This document shows positions 52,850-62,263 of a stretch of 64,000 nucleotides of DNA, one piece after another. The stretch is from NCBI RefSeq assembly GCF_016724845.1, contig NZ_CP068082.1:1488001-1552000 (forward strand), read 5' to 3'. This DNA is from Sphingobacterium spiritivorum (GTDB lineage Bacteria > Bacteroidota > Bacteroidia > Sphingobacteriales > Sphingobacteriaceae). The position numbers were made by a program, and so were the translations under genes. The stretch's first letter is position 1. Each line of letters opens with the position of its first letter. The notes below the pieces were generated by a model, which ran no database searches, was not told the DNA's origin, and saw only the letters and a list, made by a program, of their open reading frames with translations.

Positions 52850-53458
52850 TTATTTAGAGTATAACTCTACGATTAAGTTCTCTTTGATGTTCTCTGGAAT
52901 ATCAGTTCTTTCAGGGTAACTTAAGAAAGTACCTTTGAATTCATTTGCATTCCACTCTAACCAAGCAAACTTGTTAATCTTTCTTCCTTCAACAGAAGTA
53001 GTTACAGCTTCTAGAGACTGTGAACGCTCACGTACAGCGATTACGTCACCCGGACGCAGACTGTATGAAGGAATATTAACAACACCACCGTTTACAGTGA
53101 TATGCTTGTGAGATACTAACTGACGGGCAGCAGCACGAGTAGGTGCAATACCTAAACGGTATACAGTGTTATCTAAACGAGCTTCTAACAATTTCAAGAA
53201 GTTCTCACCTGTAATACCTTGTTTAGCTGCAGCTTTCACGAATAAGTTTGAAAACTGACGCTCTAATACACCGTAAGTGTATTTTGCTTTTTGTTTTTCT
53301 AACAACTGAATAGCATATTCAGATTGTTTTCCTCTGCGCTTTGATGGACCGTGTTGGCCTGGAGGATAATTTTTCTTTTCTAGCGCTTTATCTGGGCCGA
53401 AGATCGGCTCTCTGAATTTACGGGCAATTTTGGACTTAGGTCCTGTATATCTAGCCAT
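52850..53458 (-). CDS. rpsD: Ribosomal protein S4
   Basis: A primary 16S binder. The 202 residues open [18 protein letters not shown], without the N-terminal zinc cysteines seen in some bacteria, and contain the S4 RNA-binding domain (about 92-155, [30 protein letters not shown] region). In E. coli S4 represses the alpha operon. Here the hairpin right after the gene is a possible control point. Confidence 0.98.
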   Translation of the reverse strand: MARYTGPKSKIARKFREPIFGPDKALEKKNYPPGQHGPSKRRGKQSEYAIQLLEKQKAKYTYGVLERQFSNLFVKAAAKQGITGENFLKLLEARLDNTVYRLGIAPTRAAARQLVSHKHITVNGGVVNIPSYSLRPGDVIAVRERSQSLEAVTTSVEGRKINKFAWLEWNANEFKGTFLSYPERTDIPENIKENLIVELYSK

Positions 53459-53518
53459 TTTTTGTTTCGTTTAAAGTATCAGTCAACCTATAGCTGACGA
53501 ATCTTATCTTTAAAATTA

Positions 53519-53908
53519 TTAAACTCTTCTACGTTTTGGAGGACGACAACCGTTGTGTGGAAGTGGAGTGATATCTTTGATAGTAGTCACATCGATTCCT
53601 ACAGTTTGTAATGTTCTGATTGCTGACTCACGTCCTGCACCAGGTCCTTTAACGAATACTTCAACTTTACGCAATCCCAGGTCATGCGCAACTTTACCAC
53701 AGTCAGAAGCTGCTTGAGAAGCTGCATACGGAGTATTCTTTTTAGAACCTCTGAAGCCCATCTTACCAGCACTTGACCAAGAAATAGTCTGACCTTGGTT
53801 GTTTGTCAAAGTTACAATGATATTGTTGAACGTTGCGTTAATGTGAGCTTGACCAACAGGCTCAATAACAACGATACGTTTTTTTGTAGCTTTTTTAGTT
53901 TTAGCCAT
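53519..53908 (-). CDS. rpsK: Ribosomal protein S11
   Basis: Small-subunit platform protein of 129 residues. It has the basic N-terminal tail ([16 protein letters not shown]), [16 protein letters not shown], and the conserved C-terminal [11 protein letters not shown]. It lies 10 nt after rpsM and 60 nt before rpsD. Confidence 0.98.
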   Translation of the reverse strand: MAKTKKATKKRIVVIEPVGQAHINATFNNIIVTLTNNQGQTISWSSAGKMGFRGSKKNTPYAASQAASDCGKVAHDLGLRKVEVFVKGPGAGRESAIRTLQTVGIDVTTIKDITPLPHNGCRPPKRRRV

Positions 53909-53918
53909 TTCTTAATTA

Positions 53919-54296
<378 letters not shown>

Positions 54297-54323
54297 ATAT
54301 TATTAAGCGATTATTTTTAATAA

Positions 54324-54440
54324 TTACCCTTGACGTTGCTTGTACTTAGGGTTCTTTTTGTTAATTACAAAAACTTTTCCTTTACGACGGATGATTTTGC
54401 AATCCGCGCTGCGTTTTTTTATTGATGCTCTTACTTTCAT
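54324..54440 (-). CDS. rpmJ: Ribosomal protein L36, zinc-free form
   Basis: A 38-residue protein, read directly from the sequence between infA and rpsM: it begins [20 protein letters not shown] and ends [10 protein letters not shown]. Of the four zinc ligands of classical L36 (three Cys and one His) only Cys14 remains; positions 11, 27 and the His are Ser, Asn and Tyr. This is the C-minus type, which needs no zinc. Confidence 0.95.
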   Translation of the reverse strand: MKVRASIKKRSADCKIIRRKGKVFVINKKNPKYKQRQG

Positions 54441-54480
54441 GATCTATATTTTTAAAAGCTGTAAACCAAGCCTGTATTAC

Positions 54481-54699
54481 CTATTTGTAACGGTAAGTAA
54501 TACGTCCTTTAGTTAAATCGTAAGGAGACATTTCTAATTTTACTTTATCTCCAGGAAGAATTTTGATATAATGCATACGCATTTTACCAGAAATGTGAGC
54601 AATAATCTCATGCCCATTTTCCAACTCTACCCTGAACATTGCATTAGAAAGTGCCTCTCTAATTATTCCATCTTGTTCTATTGAGGCTTGTTTAGCCAT
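54481..54699 (-). CDS. infA: Translation initiation factor IF-1
   Basis: A 72-residue OB-fold protein that binds the A-site during initiation. It has the usual opening [20 protein letters not shown], the conserved [20 protein letters not shown], and the end KGRITYRYK. It sits between map and rpmJ, and a consensus promoter precedes it. Confidence 0.98.
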   Translation of the reverse strand: MAKQASIEQDGIIREALSNAMFRVELENGHEIIAHISGKMRMHYIKILPGDKVKLEMSPYDLTKGRITYRYK

Positions 54700-54745
54700 A
54701 TATTCTTGATTATTAACTGTTAAATAGCCTGCACAAACAGGAGTG

Positions 54746-54775
54746 CAAAGATAAATAAAAATAATTGTAAATCAA
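54746..54775 (-). promoter_or_regulatory. Internal promoter before infA
   Basis: On the minus strand TTG (54775-54773), 19 nt, TATCTTTG (54753-54746): a perfect Bacteroidota promoter, in the 76-nt gap between map and infA. It would start an alpha-operon transcript (infA-rpmJ-rpsM-rpsK-rpsD-rpoA-rplQ) near 54739, independent of the upstream spc genes. Confidence 0.6.
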
Positions 54776-55558
54776 TTACTTTTTGTTCAAAACTTTCTCT
54801 ACGTGTTCAAATGTTAACAATACATCAGGTTCTCCCTTACGAATTGCGACCATCTGTTCAAAGTGTGCGGATAACTTTCCGTCGACAGTACTCACTGTCC
54901 AGCCATCATCCCAGAATTTCACTCCGGCTTTTCCTGCATTGATCATCGGCTCGATACAAATGACCAATCCTTGTTCCAATTTAGGTCCGGATCCTCTTTT
55001 ACCATAGTTTGGCACTTCAGGTTTTTCATGTAAGTGGAAACCCACACCATGACCTACCAGTTCTTTGACAATACCATAGTTATAAGGAGCGACATATTCC
55101 TGAATTGCTGAAGAGATATCTCCTACTCGTTTTCCCGCCACTGCCTGTGCAACTCCGCGATTCAATGATTCTTTTGTCACATCCAACAGCTGTTGTGCTT
55201 CTGCACTGATCTCACCTACTCCGAAAGTATAAGCGGAGTCACTGATAAAACCATTAAGGTTAACACCTCCGTCCACAGAAACCAAATCACCGTCTTTTAT
55301 GACATACTCACTCGGGAACCCATGAACTATCTGATCGTTAACAGAAATACAAAGTGAGTATGGGAATCCATGATAATTGAGAAACGCTGGCGTTCCGCCA
55401 TTATCATGGATAAAATCATAAGCTAATTTATCAAGAGACAGGGTGGTGATACCAGGTTTGATAACCTTGGCCACTTCACCAAGCAACTGCGACAGCACAT
55501 CTGCTGATTTTCGCACCTGCTCTATTTCATCCTCTGATTTGTAATATACTTTAGACAT
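54776..55558 (-). CDS. map: Type I methionine aminopeptidase
   Basis: It removes the initiator methionine from new proteins. The 260 residues have the dinuclear metal ligands in VSVDGGVNLNGFISDSAYTF (two Asp), the His in VGHGVGFHLHE, and Glu in CIEPMIN and in the C-terminal HFEQMVAI. There is no N-terminal zinc-finger extension. It lies 11 nt after secY. Confidence 0.97.
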   Translation of the reverse strand: MSKVYYKSEDEIEQVRKSADVLSQLLGEVAKVIKPGITTLSLDKLAYDFIHDNGGTPAFLNYHGFPYSLCISVNDQIVHGFPSEYVIKDGDLVSVDGGVNLNGFISDSAYTFGVGEISAEAQQLLDVTKESLNRGVAQAVAGKRVGDISSAIQEYVAPYNYGIVKELVGHGVGFHLHEKPEVPNYGKRGSGPKLEQGLVICIEPMINAGKAGVKFWDDGWTVSTVDGKLSAHFEQMVAIRKGEPDVLLTFEHVEKVLNKK

Positions 55559-55569
55559 GCTAAAGAAAA

Positions 55570-56910
55570 TTATATTGCTGACTGATCAATACCTTCAACC
55601 GTCGCAGACGTAGAACGTCCTTTGATACGGCCTGTTTTCATCAATCCGTCATAATGACGCATCAATAAATGGCTTTCGATCTGTTGCAAAGTATCCAATA
55701 CCACACCAACCAAAATCAACAATGACGTACCTCCATAGAAGTGGGCAAATTGATTATTGATTCCAAATAAACTCGCAATTGCCGGCAATATTGCAATGAT
55801 AGCAAGAAACACTGCCCCCGGGAAAGTGATATTAGAGATCACTCTGTCGATATACAGGTTCGTATCATATCCAGGTTTGATTCCGGGAATGAAACCTCCG
55901 TTTTTCTTCATATCCTCAGACATTTGCTGAGGGTTAACCATGATAGCTGTATAGAAGAATGTAAATGCAATGATCAACACTGCAAAGGTCACATTGTACG
56001 CTACAGAAGTATAGTTACTTAATGAAGTTAAAAAGTCAGATTGCATACCAGGGAAAAACTGGCTTAATGACATAGGCACAAACATGATCGCCTGAGCGAA
56101 AATGATTGGCATTACACCAGCAGCATTCACTTTCAAAGGAATGTACTGTCTTACACCACCTACTTGCTTGTTACCTACGATTTTCTTAGCATACTGTACA
56201 GGTATCTTACGAACACCCTGAACAATCAAAATGGTAAATATAACAACAAAGAATAAAGCAAGGAACTCCAACAACAATGGAATAGGTCCACCACCGTTAG
56301 GGCTCATACGCGTTACCCATTCTGCTGTAATACCACTTGGTAATTGTGCAATAATACCTGCCATGATAATCAATGAGATACCATTACCGATACCCTTATC
56401 CGTAATTTTCTCCCCGAGCCACATCACGAATAAAGTACCTGCAGTCAAAACAAAAGTAGAAAGGATCGTAAACATCGGATCAGCAATTATTCTTGCACCT
56501 GGTTCGATTTGCGTTTTCACGTAAGCGACAGCCTGAACAAGTGTGATTGCCAATGTCAGATAACGAGTAATCTGGTTCATTTTTTTACGACCAGACTCTC
56601 CTTCCTTTTGCATTTTCTGGAAATAAGGTACCGCAATGCCCAGTAACTGGACAACGATGGATGCCGAGATATAAGGCATTACTCCGAGAGCAAAAATAGC
56701 TGAACGGGAGAATGATCCTCCCGCAAACATATCCAACAACCCTAAAAGGCCTTCTTTGTGGCCTGAAGCTAAAGCAGCAGGGTTAACTCCTGGTAATACT
56801 ATATGACATCCAACACGGTAAATCAGAAGAAAAAGCAATGTATTAAGAATACGATTGCGCAGATCTTCAATTTTCCAAATATTGGTTAAGGTTGTGATTA
56901 GTTTCTTCAT
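55570..56910 (-). CDS. secY: Protein translocase channel subunit SecY
   Basis: The 446-residue protein has ten membrane helices that form the channel for secreted and membrane proteins. Family blocks include RVGCHIVLPGVNP, LGVMPYISASIVVQLL (plug/TM2 region), GNGISLIIMAGI and NPQQMSEDMKKNGGFIPGI. It follows rplO by 3 nt, the standard spc-operon position. Confidence 0.98.
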   Translation of the reverse strand: MKKLITTLTNIWKIEDLRNRILNTLLFLLIYRVGCHIVLPGVNPAALASGHKEGLLGLLDMFAGGSFSRSAIFALGVMPYISASIVVQLLGIAVPYFQKMQKEGESGRKKMNQITRYLTLAITLVQAVAYVKTQIEPGARIIADPMFTILSTFVLTAGTLFVMWLGEKITDKGIGNGISLIIMAGIIAQLPSGITAEWVTRMSPNGGGPIPLLLEFLALFFVVIFTILIVQGVRKIPVQYAKKIVGNKQVGGVRQYIPLKVNAAGVMPIIFAQAIMFVPMSLSQFFPGMQSDFLTSLSNYTSVAYNVTFAVLIIAFTFFYTAIMVNPQQMSEDMKKNGGFIPGIKPGYDTNLYIDRVISNITFPGAVFLAIIAILPAIASLFGINNQFAHFYGGTSLLILVGVVLDTLQQIESHLLMRHYDGLMKTGRIKGRSTSATVEGIDQSAI

Positions 56911-56913
56911 GTA

Positions 56914-57360
56914 TTAAAGTTTAACGATAGAACCACCAGCTGCTTCAATAGCTTTTTGAGCAGTAGCGGAGAAAGCGTGTGCTTTAACTTCAACTTTAGC
57001 TGTTAACTCACCACGACCTAAAATTTTTACTTTATCATTTTTAGATGCTAAACCGTGAGCTACTAATGCTTCAAAGTCTACAGTTGTCAAATTGAATTTC
57101 TCAATCAGAGCCTGTACAGCGTCAAGGTTTACACCATTGTACTCTACGCGGTTGATGTTTTTGAAACCAAATTTAGGAACACGACGTTGCAAAGGCATTT
57201 GACCACCTTCGAAACCGATTTTAGTACTGTGACCAGAACGGGAACCCGCTCCTTTGTGACCACGTGTAGATGTACCACCACGGCCTGATCCTGTACCACG
57301 ACCGATACGTTTGCTACTCTTTACTGAACCCTTTGCTGGTCTTAAATTACTTAAGTTCAT
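56914..57360 (-). CDS. rplO: Ribosomal protein L15
   Basis: Late-assembly large-subunit protein of 148 residues. It begins MNLSNLRPAKGSVKSSKRIG and has the glycine-rich RGTGSGRGGTSTRGHKGAGS extension that threads into 23S rRNA. A 109-nt gap containing a hairpin separates it from rpmD upstream. Confidence 0.98.
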   Translation of the reverse strand: MNLSNLRPAKGSVKSSKRIGRGTGSGRGGTSTRGHKGAGSRSGHSTKIGFEGGQMPLQRRVPKFGFKNINRVEYNGVNLDAVQALIEKFNLTTVDFEALVAHGLASKNDKVKILGRGELTAKVEVKAHAFSATAQKAIEAAGGSIVKL

Positions 57361-57423
57361 TTTAAAACTAAATTGTGTCAGGCCTTCGCTCTCACTAAAC
57401 AGGTCCTAACGATGAGATAATAA

Positions 57424-57460
57424 ATAAAAATGCAATGGAAAGAGTGTGATGCTCTTTCCA
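57424..57460 (-). terminator. Terminator-like hairpin between rpmD and rplO
   Basis: TGGAAAGAG (57436-57444) pairs with CTCTTTCCA (57452-57460), with a 7-nt loop. On the minus strand TTGCATTTTTATTTA follows, so it may terminate part of the transcripts inside the spc operon. It starts 10 nt after the rpmD stop. Confidence 0.55.
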
Positions 57461-57469
57461 AAGTCAAAA

Positions 57470-57649
57470 TTAAATTGCTTCGATAGCTACTAAGTGATTC
57501 ACTTTTCTTACCATTCCGATGATGGATGGTGTAGCTTCTACTTCTACTGAGTGGTTGATACGTTTCAAACCTAATGCCTCAATAGTTTTCTTTTGGCGCT
57601 CGCTTCTGTCGATAACGCTCTTTATCTGGGTGATTTTGATTTTTGCCAT
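57470..57649 (-). CDS. rpmD: Ribosomal protein L30
   Basis: A 59-residue protein read directly from the sequence between rpsE and rplO. It begins MAKIKITQIKSVIDRSERQK, continues through TIEALGLKRINHSVEVE, and ends VRKVNHLVAIEAI. This is a typical bacterial L30. It starts 5 nt after the rpsE stop. Confidence 0.96.
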   Translation of the reverse strand: MAKIKITQIKSVIDRSERQKKTIEALGLKRINHSVEVEATPSIIGMVRKVNHLVAIEAI

Positions 57650-57654
57650 GATAA

Positions 57655-58173
57655 TTAACCGTTAAATACTTTGTTTAAATCGACACCGCGGTGCTGTGCC
57701 ACTGTATAAGCGTCACGCATATTAGCCAAAGCGTCAACAGTTGCTTTTACCACGTTATGCGGGTTAGAAGAACCTAATGATTTTGCCAATACGTCTGTGA
57801 TACCCGCACTCTCCAATACTGCACGCATTGCACCACCGGCTAGTACTCCTGTACCGTGAACTGCTGGTTTGATCAATACTGAACCACCTGAGTATTTACC
57901 ATACTGAGGGTGAGGTACAGTACCTTTGATGATTGGAACTTTTACCAAGTTCTTTTTAGCGTCGTCGATACCTTTAGTAATTGCTTCAGTTACCTCTTTA
58001 GCTTTACCAAGTCCGTATCCTACGATACCATTTTCATCACCAACTACTACGATAGCTGAGAAACTAAAAGTACGACCACCTTTAGTAACTTTTGCTACAC
58101 GTTGGATACTTACTAAGCGATCTTTTAGTTCAATCTCGCTTGATTTTACTCTTTTTATATTGCTTAATGCCAT
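57655..58173 (-). CDS. rpsE: Ribosomal protein S5
   Basis: Small-subunit protein at the mRNA entry site, 172 residues. It has the double-stranded-RNA-binding-like N-terminal domain ([20 protein letters not shown]) and the C-terminal domain with [19 protein letters not shown] and [12 protein letters not shown]. Usual spc-operon position between rplR and rpmD. Confidence 0.98.
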   Translation of the reverse strand: MALSNIKRVKSSEIELKDRLVSIQRVAKVTKGGRTFSFSAIVVVGDENGIVGYGLGKAKEVTEAITKGIDDAKKNLVKVPIIKGTVPHPQYGKYSGGSVLIKPAVHGTGVLAGGAMRAVLESAGITDVLAKSLGSSNPHNVVKATVDALANMRDAYTVAQHRGVDLNKVFNG

Positions 58174-58185
58174 TTCTTCTTTTGA

Positions 58186-58539
58186 TTAAAAGTCTAAACC
58201 GCCTTCGCGAGCACCTTCAGCCAAAGATTTGATACGGCCATGGTATAAGTACCCATTACGGTCAAAAACTACTTTATTAATACCTGCTGCGACTGCTTTT
58301 TCAGCCACCAATTTACCAACAGCTTTAGATTGATCTACTTTGTTACCTGATGCTGCGAAATCTTTAGATACGCTTGAAGCTGAAACTAGTGTTACGCCTG
58401 CTACGTCATCGATGATTTGAGCATAGATACCTTTGTTACTTCTAAAAACTGATAAGCGTGGACGCTCAGCTGATCCAGCAAGGTGTTTTCTGATTCCTTT
58501 TTTGATTCGCTCTCTGCGACTTGATTTATGTCCTGCCAT
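58186..58539 (-). CDS. rplR: Ribosomal protein L18
   Basis: 5S rRNA-binding protein of 117 residues: [28 protein letters not shown] at the start, [20 protein letters not shown] near the end. It lies 5 nt after rplF and 12 nt before rpsE. Confidence 0.98.
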   Translation of the reverse strand: MAGHKSSRRERIKKGIRKHLAGSAERPRLSVFRSNKGIYAQIIDDVAGVTLVSASSVSKDFAASGNKVDQSKAVGKLVAEKAVAAGINKVVFDRNGYLYHGRIKSLAEGAREGGLDF

Positions 58540-58544
58540 GGTTA

Positions 58545-59099
58545 TTATTTTTTAGCTGATTTACCTGCTTTTCTTCTTAAAACTTCACCTTCAAACTTGA
58601 TACCTTTACCTTTGTATGGCTCTGGTGCACGGAAGCTACGGATTTTCGCTGCAACTTGACCGATCAGTTGTTTGTCGATAGATTCTAATGTGATAGTAGG
58701 GTTTTTACCTTTCTCAGCAGTAGTTGATACTTTAATTTCCTGTGGCAATACAAAAACGATCTGGTGAGAGAAACCTAATGTTAACTCTAATGTATTACCA
58801 TTACTTGAAGCACGGTAACCCACACCGACTAACTCTTGTGTAGTTTTGTAACCTTCTGTAACACCGATTACCATGTTGTTCAATAAAGAACGGTACAATC
58901 CGTGTAATGCTTTGTGTTTTTTCTGATCTGTTGGACGAGTTACTACGATGTTACCATCTTCCTGAGCAACTTTAATGTCACGATCAATTTGTTGTGTTAA
59001 TTCACCTTTTGGGCCTTTTACGGTAACTAAGTTTTTGTCAGACACCGCAACAGTTACTCCAGCAGGTATAGCGACTGGCGCTTTTCCAATTCTTGACAT
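58545..59099 (-). CDS. rplF: Ribosomal protein L6
   Basis: Large-subunit protein next to the factor-binding site. The 184 residues form two similar domains: N-terminal [17 protein letters not shown] and C-terminal signature [19 protein letters not shown]. It lies between rpsH and rplR. Confidence 0.98.
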   Translation of the reverse strand: MSRIGKAPVAIPAGVTVAVSDKNLVTVKGPKGELTQQIDRDIKVAQEDGNIVVTRPTDQKKHKALHGLYRSLLNNMVIGVTEGYKTTQELVGVGYRASSNGNTLELTLGFSHQIVFVLPQEIKVSTTAEKGKNPTITLESIDKQLIGQVAAKIRSFRAPEPYKGKGIKFEGEVLRRKAGKSAKK

Positions 59100-59119
59100 C
59101 TCTGTGTGTTTTTCCTAGA

Positions 59120-59518
59120 TTAATAAACGTAACATAAAACTTCTCCGCCAACATTCTGAACACGGGCTTCTTTATCTGTCATTACTCCTTTAGAAGTAGA
59201 TAAGATCGCGATACCCAGTCCGTTCAAAACACGAGGTAAGTTGTCAACACTTGCATACTTTCTTAAACCAGGTTTACTCACACGAGTCAATGTGCGAATA
59301 GCCGGAATTTTGCTAATTGGATTGTACTTCAATGCAATTTTGATTGTTCCCTGAACTGCACTGTCTTCGAATTTGTAGTTAGCAATGTAACCTTTGTCGA
59401 AAAGAACTTTTGTAATTTCTTTCTTAAGGTTCGATGCAGGAATTTCAACAACCCTGTGGTTGGCCTTGATGGCATTCCTTACTCGTGTAAGGTAATCCGC
59501 TATTGGATCTGTATTCAT
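59120..59518 (-). CDS. rpsH: Ribosomal protein S8
   Basis: I use the ATG at 59518 (132 aa, [20 protein letters not shown]); an in-frame TTG at 59539 adds seven residues not found in the family. The C-terminal signature is [21 protein letters not shown]. In E. coli S8 represses the spc operon by binding its mRNA. Here the gap upstream of rpsH holds two hairpins that are possible control sites. Confidence 0.97.
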   Translation of the reverse strand: MNTDPIADYLTRVRNAIKANHRVVEIPASNLKKEITKVLFDKGYIANYKFEDSAVQGTIKIALKYNPISKIPAIRTLTRVSKPGLRKYASVDNLPRVLNGLGIAILSTSKGVMTDKEARVQNVGGEVLCYVY

Positions 59519-59549
59519 TATATAATAAAATTTTGACAATGGTTTCCAC

Positions 59550-59633
59550 GGACTTTCCTAAGTCCAAGACCTTTTGTCGGTTAAAAAATGCAAAACAAAA
59601 AACCCTGGTAAACCAGTTTACGGTTTACCGGGG
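59550..59633 (-). terminator. Two hairpins, one terminator-like, between rpsN and rpsH
   Basis: CCCTGGTAAACC (59603-59614) pairs with GGTTTACCGGGG (59622-59633, one T-G pair); on the minus strand TTTTTTGTTTTG follows, a good terminator shape. A second hairpin GGACTT/AAGTCC (59550-59565) lies 31 nt before the rpsH ATG. Sited inside the spc operon, they could attenuate transcription or bind S8. Confidence 0.65.
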
Positions 59634-59655
59634 CAAAAGTAAATATTTTTTTTGA

Positions 59656-59925
59656 TTACCAAGAAGCTTTTTTTACTCCCGGGATTTTTCCGTCTAAAGC
59701 CATCTCACGGAAAGTTACACGAGAGATACCGAATTGACGCATATATCCTTTAGGACGTCCAGTTAGTTTACAACGGTTGTGTAAACGTACCGGAGAAGCA
59801 TTCTTTGGCAATTTATCTAATGCTTCGTAATCTCCGGCTGCTTTAAGGGCAGCACGTTTATCAGCATATTTTGCTACCAATTTTGCACGTTTTACTTCGC
59901 GTGCTTTTAATCCTTCTTTAGCCAT
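59656..59925 (-). CDS. rpsN: Ribosomal protein S14, zinc-independent form
   Basis: I use the ATG at 59925 (89 aa, [20 protein letters not shown]), which overlaps the end of rplE by 8 nt; the longer open frame upstream is rplE in another phase. The C-terminal [19 protein letters not shown] lacks the CxxC pairs, so this is the long, zinc-free type. Confidence 0.97.
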   Translation of the reverse strand: MAKEGLKAREVKRAKLVAKYADKRAALKAAGDYEALDKLPKNASPVRLHNRCKLTGRPKGYMRQFGISRVTFREMALDGKIPGVKKASW

Positions 59926-60487
59926 TGTTGTTCGTATTTTGATTTTTGAATGGTAAACCGAATTGTTTAAGCAATTCAAGAGCTTCAACATCAGTATTTG
60001 CACTAGTCACAAATGTGATATCCATACCTTGGATTTTATTGATTCTATCAATATTGATCTCAGGGAAGATGATTTGTTCAGTGATACCTAAGTTGTAGTT
60101 ACCTCTACCGTCGAAACCTTTATCATTGATACCACGGAAGTCACGGATACGAGGAAGAGATACCGCGATCAAACGATCTAAGAACTCAAACATGTTGTTG
60201 TCACGTAAAGTAACACGTGCGCCGATAGGCATACCTTTACGTAATTTGAAGTTTGAGATATCTTTCTTCGATTTAGTTGCAACTGCCTGTTGACCTGAAA
60301 TAAGGGTTAACTCAGCGATAGCATTATCAATTAACTTTTTGTCAGCAGTAGCGCCACCGATACCTTGTGAGATAACGATTTTTTCAAGTTTAGGAACTTG
60401 CATAACGCTTTTATACTGAAATTTTTCTTTAAGTGCAGTACGGATCTCATCCGCATATTTCACTTTTAATCTTGGTACGTAAGTCAT
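59918..60487 (-). CDS. rplE: Ribosomal protein L5
   Basis: 5S rRNA-binding protein of the central protuberance, 189 residues. Blocks include [35 protein letters not shown] and [16 protein letters not shown]. It overlaps rplX by 1 nt and rpsN by 8 nt. Confidence 0.98.
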   Translation of the reverse strand: MTYVPRLKVKYADEIRTALKEKFQYKSVMQVPKLEKIVISQGIGGATADKKLIDNAIAELTLISGQQAVATKSKKDISNFKLRKGMPIGARVTLRDNNMFEFLDRLIAVSLPRIRDFRGINDKGFDGRGNYNLGITEQIIFPEINIDRINKIQGMDITFVTSANTDVEALELLKQFGLPFKNQNTNNNG

Positions 60488-60828
60488 TATTTAATTTCCT
60501 CCCCTGATTTTTTTGCTACACGAACAATTTTTCCATCTTCATTAACCTTACGGCCTACACGTGTAGGTGCTCCGGTTTTAGGATCGATCAACGCTAAGTT
60601 AGAGATATGAATACCTGCTTCTTTCTCGATGATACCACCATTAGGGTTAGCCGCACTTGGTTTAGTGTGTTTTTTAACGATGTTAGCGCCTTCTACTACA
60701 GCTCTGTTAGCATCCACCAAAATTTGTAATACTTTTCCTTGAACACCTTTAGAGTTACCAGCGATAACTTTCACTAAATCACCTTTTTTAATCTTGATTT
60801 TGTGAGTTGTTTTTGTTTTCTGTGCCAT
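60487..60828 (-). CDS. rplX: Ribosomal protein L24
   Basis: Assembly-initiator of the large subunit, 113 residues. The KOW motif lies near the N-terminus ([20 protein letters not shown]), followed by [20 protein letters not shown]. It starts 2 nt after the rplN stop. Confidence 0.98.
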   Translation of the reverse strand: MAQKTKTTHKIKIKKGDLVKVIAGNSKGVQGKVLQILVDANRAVVEGANIVKKHTKPSAANPNGGIIEKEAGIHISNLALIDPKTGAPTRVGRKVNEDGKIVRVAKKSGEEIK

Positions 60829-60830
60829 AA

Positions 60831-61199
60831 TTATAAAACCTCCGGTGCTAGTGATACAATTTTCATGAACTGCTTCTCACGTAATTCTCTGGCAACCGGG
60901 CCAAAGATACGTGTTCCACGTGGCTCATCATTATTATTTAACAATACTGCAGCGTTGTCATCAAAACGGATGTAAGAACCATCTTTACGACGAATTTCTT
61001 TTTTCGTTCTAACTACTACTGCTTTAGAAACGGAACCTTTTTTCACGTTTCCTGAAGGTAAAGCGCTTTTCACGGTAACAACAATTTTATCACCGATCGA
61101 TGCATAACGCTTACGCGTACCGCCCAATACACGAATTACTAAAACTTCTTTAGCACCGCTATTGTCCGCTACATTTAGTCTTGATTCCTGTTGTACCAT
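60831..61199 (-). CDS. rplN: Ribosomal protein L14
   Basis: 122-residue core protein at the subunit interface: [20 protein letters not shown] at the start and [20 protein letters not shown] near the end. It overlaps rpsQ by 1 nt. Confidence 0.98.
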   Translation of the reverse strand: MVQQESRLNVADNSGAKEVLVIRVLGGTRKRYASIGDKIVVTVKSALPSGNVKKGSVSKAVVVRTKKEIRRKDGSYIRFDDNAAVLLNNNDEPRGTRIFGPVARELREKQFMKIVSLAPEVL

Positions 61200-61453
61200 T
61201 ATTTAGCTCTTTCTAAAATTTCTACTAATCTCCAATTCTTAGTTTTGCTCAATGGACGTGTTTCCATGATTAATACCGTATCGCCGATACCGCAGGTATT
61301 CTCTTCGTCATGAGCCTTAAATTTAGTAGTTTTTTTAACGAACTTACCGTAGATAGGGTGTTTCACTTTACGTTCTACAGTCACTACGATAGACTTGTCC
61401 ATCTTATTGCTAACTACTAAGCCGATTCTTGTTTTTCTTAATTTTCTTTCCAT
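61199..61453 (-). CDS. rpsQ: Ribosomal protein S17
   Basis: 84-residue OB-fold 16S rRNA binder: [20 protein letters not shown], then [20 protein letters not shown] with the family's conserved GD turn. It lies 13 nt after rpmC. Confidence 0.98.
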   Translation of the reverse strand: MERKLRKTRIGLVVSNKMDKSIVVTVERKVKHPIYGKFVKKTTKFKAHDEENTCGIGDTVLIMETRPLSKTKNWRLVEILERAK

Positions 61454-61466
61454 TTCGACTTAAATT

Positions 61467-61685
61467 TTATGCCTCAGAGGCTGTTTCTTTTTTAGCGGCA
61501 GCTTTACGAGCACTCAACTCTGTATTAAGACGAGCGATTGTTCTGCGAGCTGCTTTGATTACGTTAGGGTTCTCAATTGCAGAAACAGCATGTGCAAATT
61601 TCAATTTGCTAAGGGCAGCTTTTTCTTCTGAAAGACGAGCTGATAATTCCTCTGTTGATAATTCTAAAATTTCTGAATTTTTCAT
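61467..61685 (-). CDS. rpmC: Ribosomal protein L29
   Basis: 72-residue helical protein near the exit tunnel, a docking site for SRP and trigger factor. It has KLKFAHAVSAIENPNVIKAA and RRTIARLNTELSARK, with a short alanine-rich C-terminal tail. A 96-nt gap with a hairpin separates it from rplP. Confidence 0.97.
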   Translation of the reverse strand: MKNSEILELSTEELSARLSEEKAALSKLKFAHAVSAIENPNVIKAARRTIARLNTELSARKAAAKKETASEA

Positions 61686-61730
61686 TTTGTTTCAGTTGTT
61701 ATGCTGGGTTATCAATTCTGTTTATATGAT

Positions 61731-61755
61731 GCCTTACGGGTAACGGCCGTAAGGC
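61731..61755 (-). other. Intercistronic hairpin between rplP and rpmC
   Basis: GCCTTACGG (61731-61739) pairs perfectly with CCGTAAGGC (61747-61755), with a 7-nt loop. No T-run follows on the minus strand. A processing site or protein-binding element is possible. Confidence 0.6.
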
Positions 61756-61781
61756 TAAACTATTGACATTACCAACTATTT

Positions 61782-62204
61782 TTATGCTTCAACGTAATCT
61801 CTACGTATCACAAACTTAGTTTGAACCGGAAGTTTTTGAGCTGCAAGGCGTAAAGCTTCTTTGGCAACTTCCAAAGGCACACCTTCTGCTTCAAATAACA
61901 TACGGCCTGGGCGTACTACTGCTACCCAGTATTCTGGAGCACCTTTACCTTTACCCATACGCACTTCTGCAGGTTTTTTGGTAACAGGTTTGTCAGGAAA
62001 AATGCGGATCCAAACTTGACCTTCACGTTTCATGTAACGTGTTACGGCAATACGCGCTGCCTCAATCTGGCGGCTGGTGATCCATGCTGGCTCCAGTGAT
62101 TTGATACCGAATGACCCGAAAGCTAACTCTGCTCCACGTGAAGCGTTACCTTTCATACGGCCTTTCTGCATCTTTCTGAACTTCGTTCTTTTTGGCTGTA
62201 ACAT
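61782..62204 (-). CDS. rplP: Ribosomal protein L16
   Basis: 140-residue protein near the A-site: [20 protein letters not shown] at the start, then the signature [20 protein letters not shown] and [11 protein letters not shown]. It lies between rpsC and rpmC in the S10-operon order. Confidence 0.98.
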   Translation of the reverse strand: MLQPKRTKFRKMQKGRMKGNASRGAELAFGSFGIKSLEPAWITSRQIEAARIAVTRYMKREGQVWIRIFPDKPVTKKPAEVRMGKGKGAPEYWVAVVRPGRMLFEAEGVPLEVAKEALRLAAQKLPVQTKFVIRRDYVEA

Positions 62205-62221
62205 GTTCGTATTTTATTTAA

Positions 62222-62237
62222 TCCGCCAGCTGGCGGA
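62222..62237. repeat. 16-bp perfect palindrome between rpsC and rplP
   Basis: TCCGCCAGCTGGCGGA is fully self-complementary and G+C-rich in an A/T-rich gap of 59 nt. It could fold in RNA as a short hairpin or be a copy of a dispersed palindromic repeat. Only this copy was noticed in the window. Confidence 0.6.
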
Positions 62238-62263
62238 CATTTGTTGTAATCTATTAAACTTAA

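Noticed and set aside
59926..60003. Extended N-terminus of S14
   Set aside because: The extra residues are the end of rplE read in another phase; the family start [10 protein letters not shown] is at 59925.
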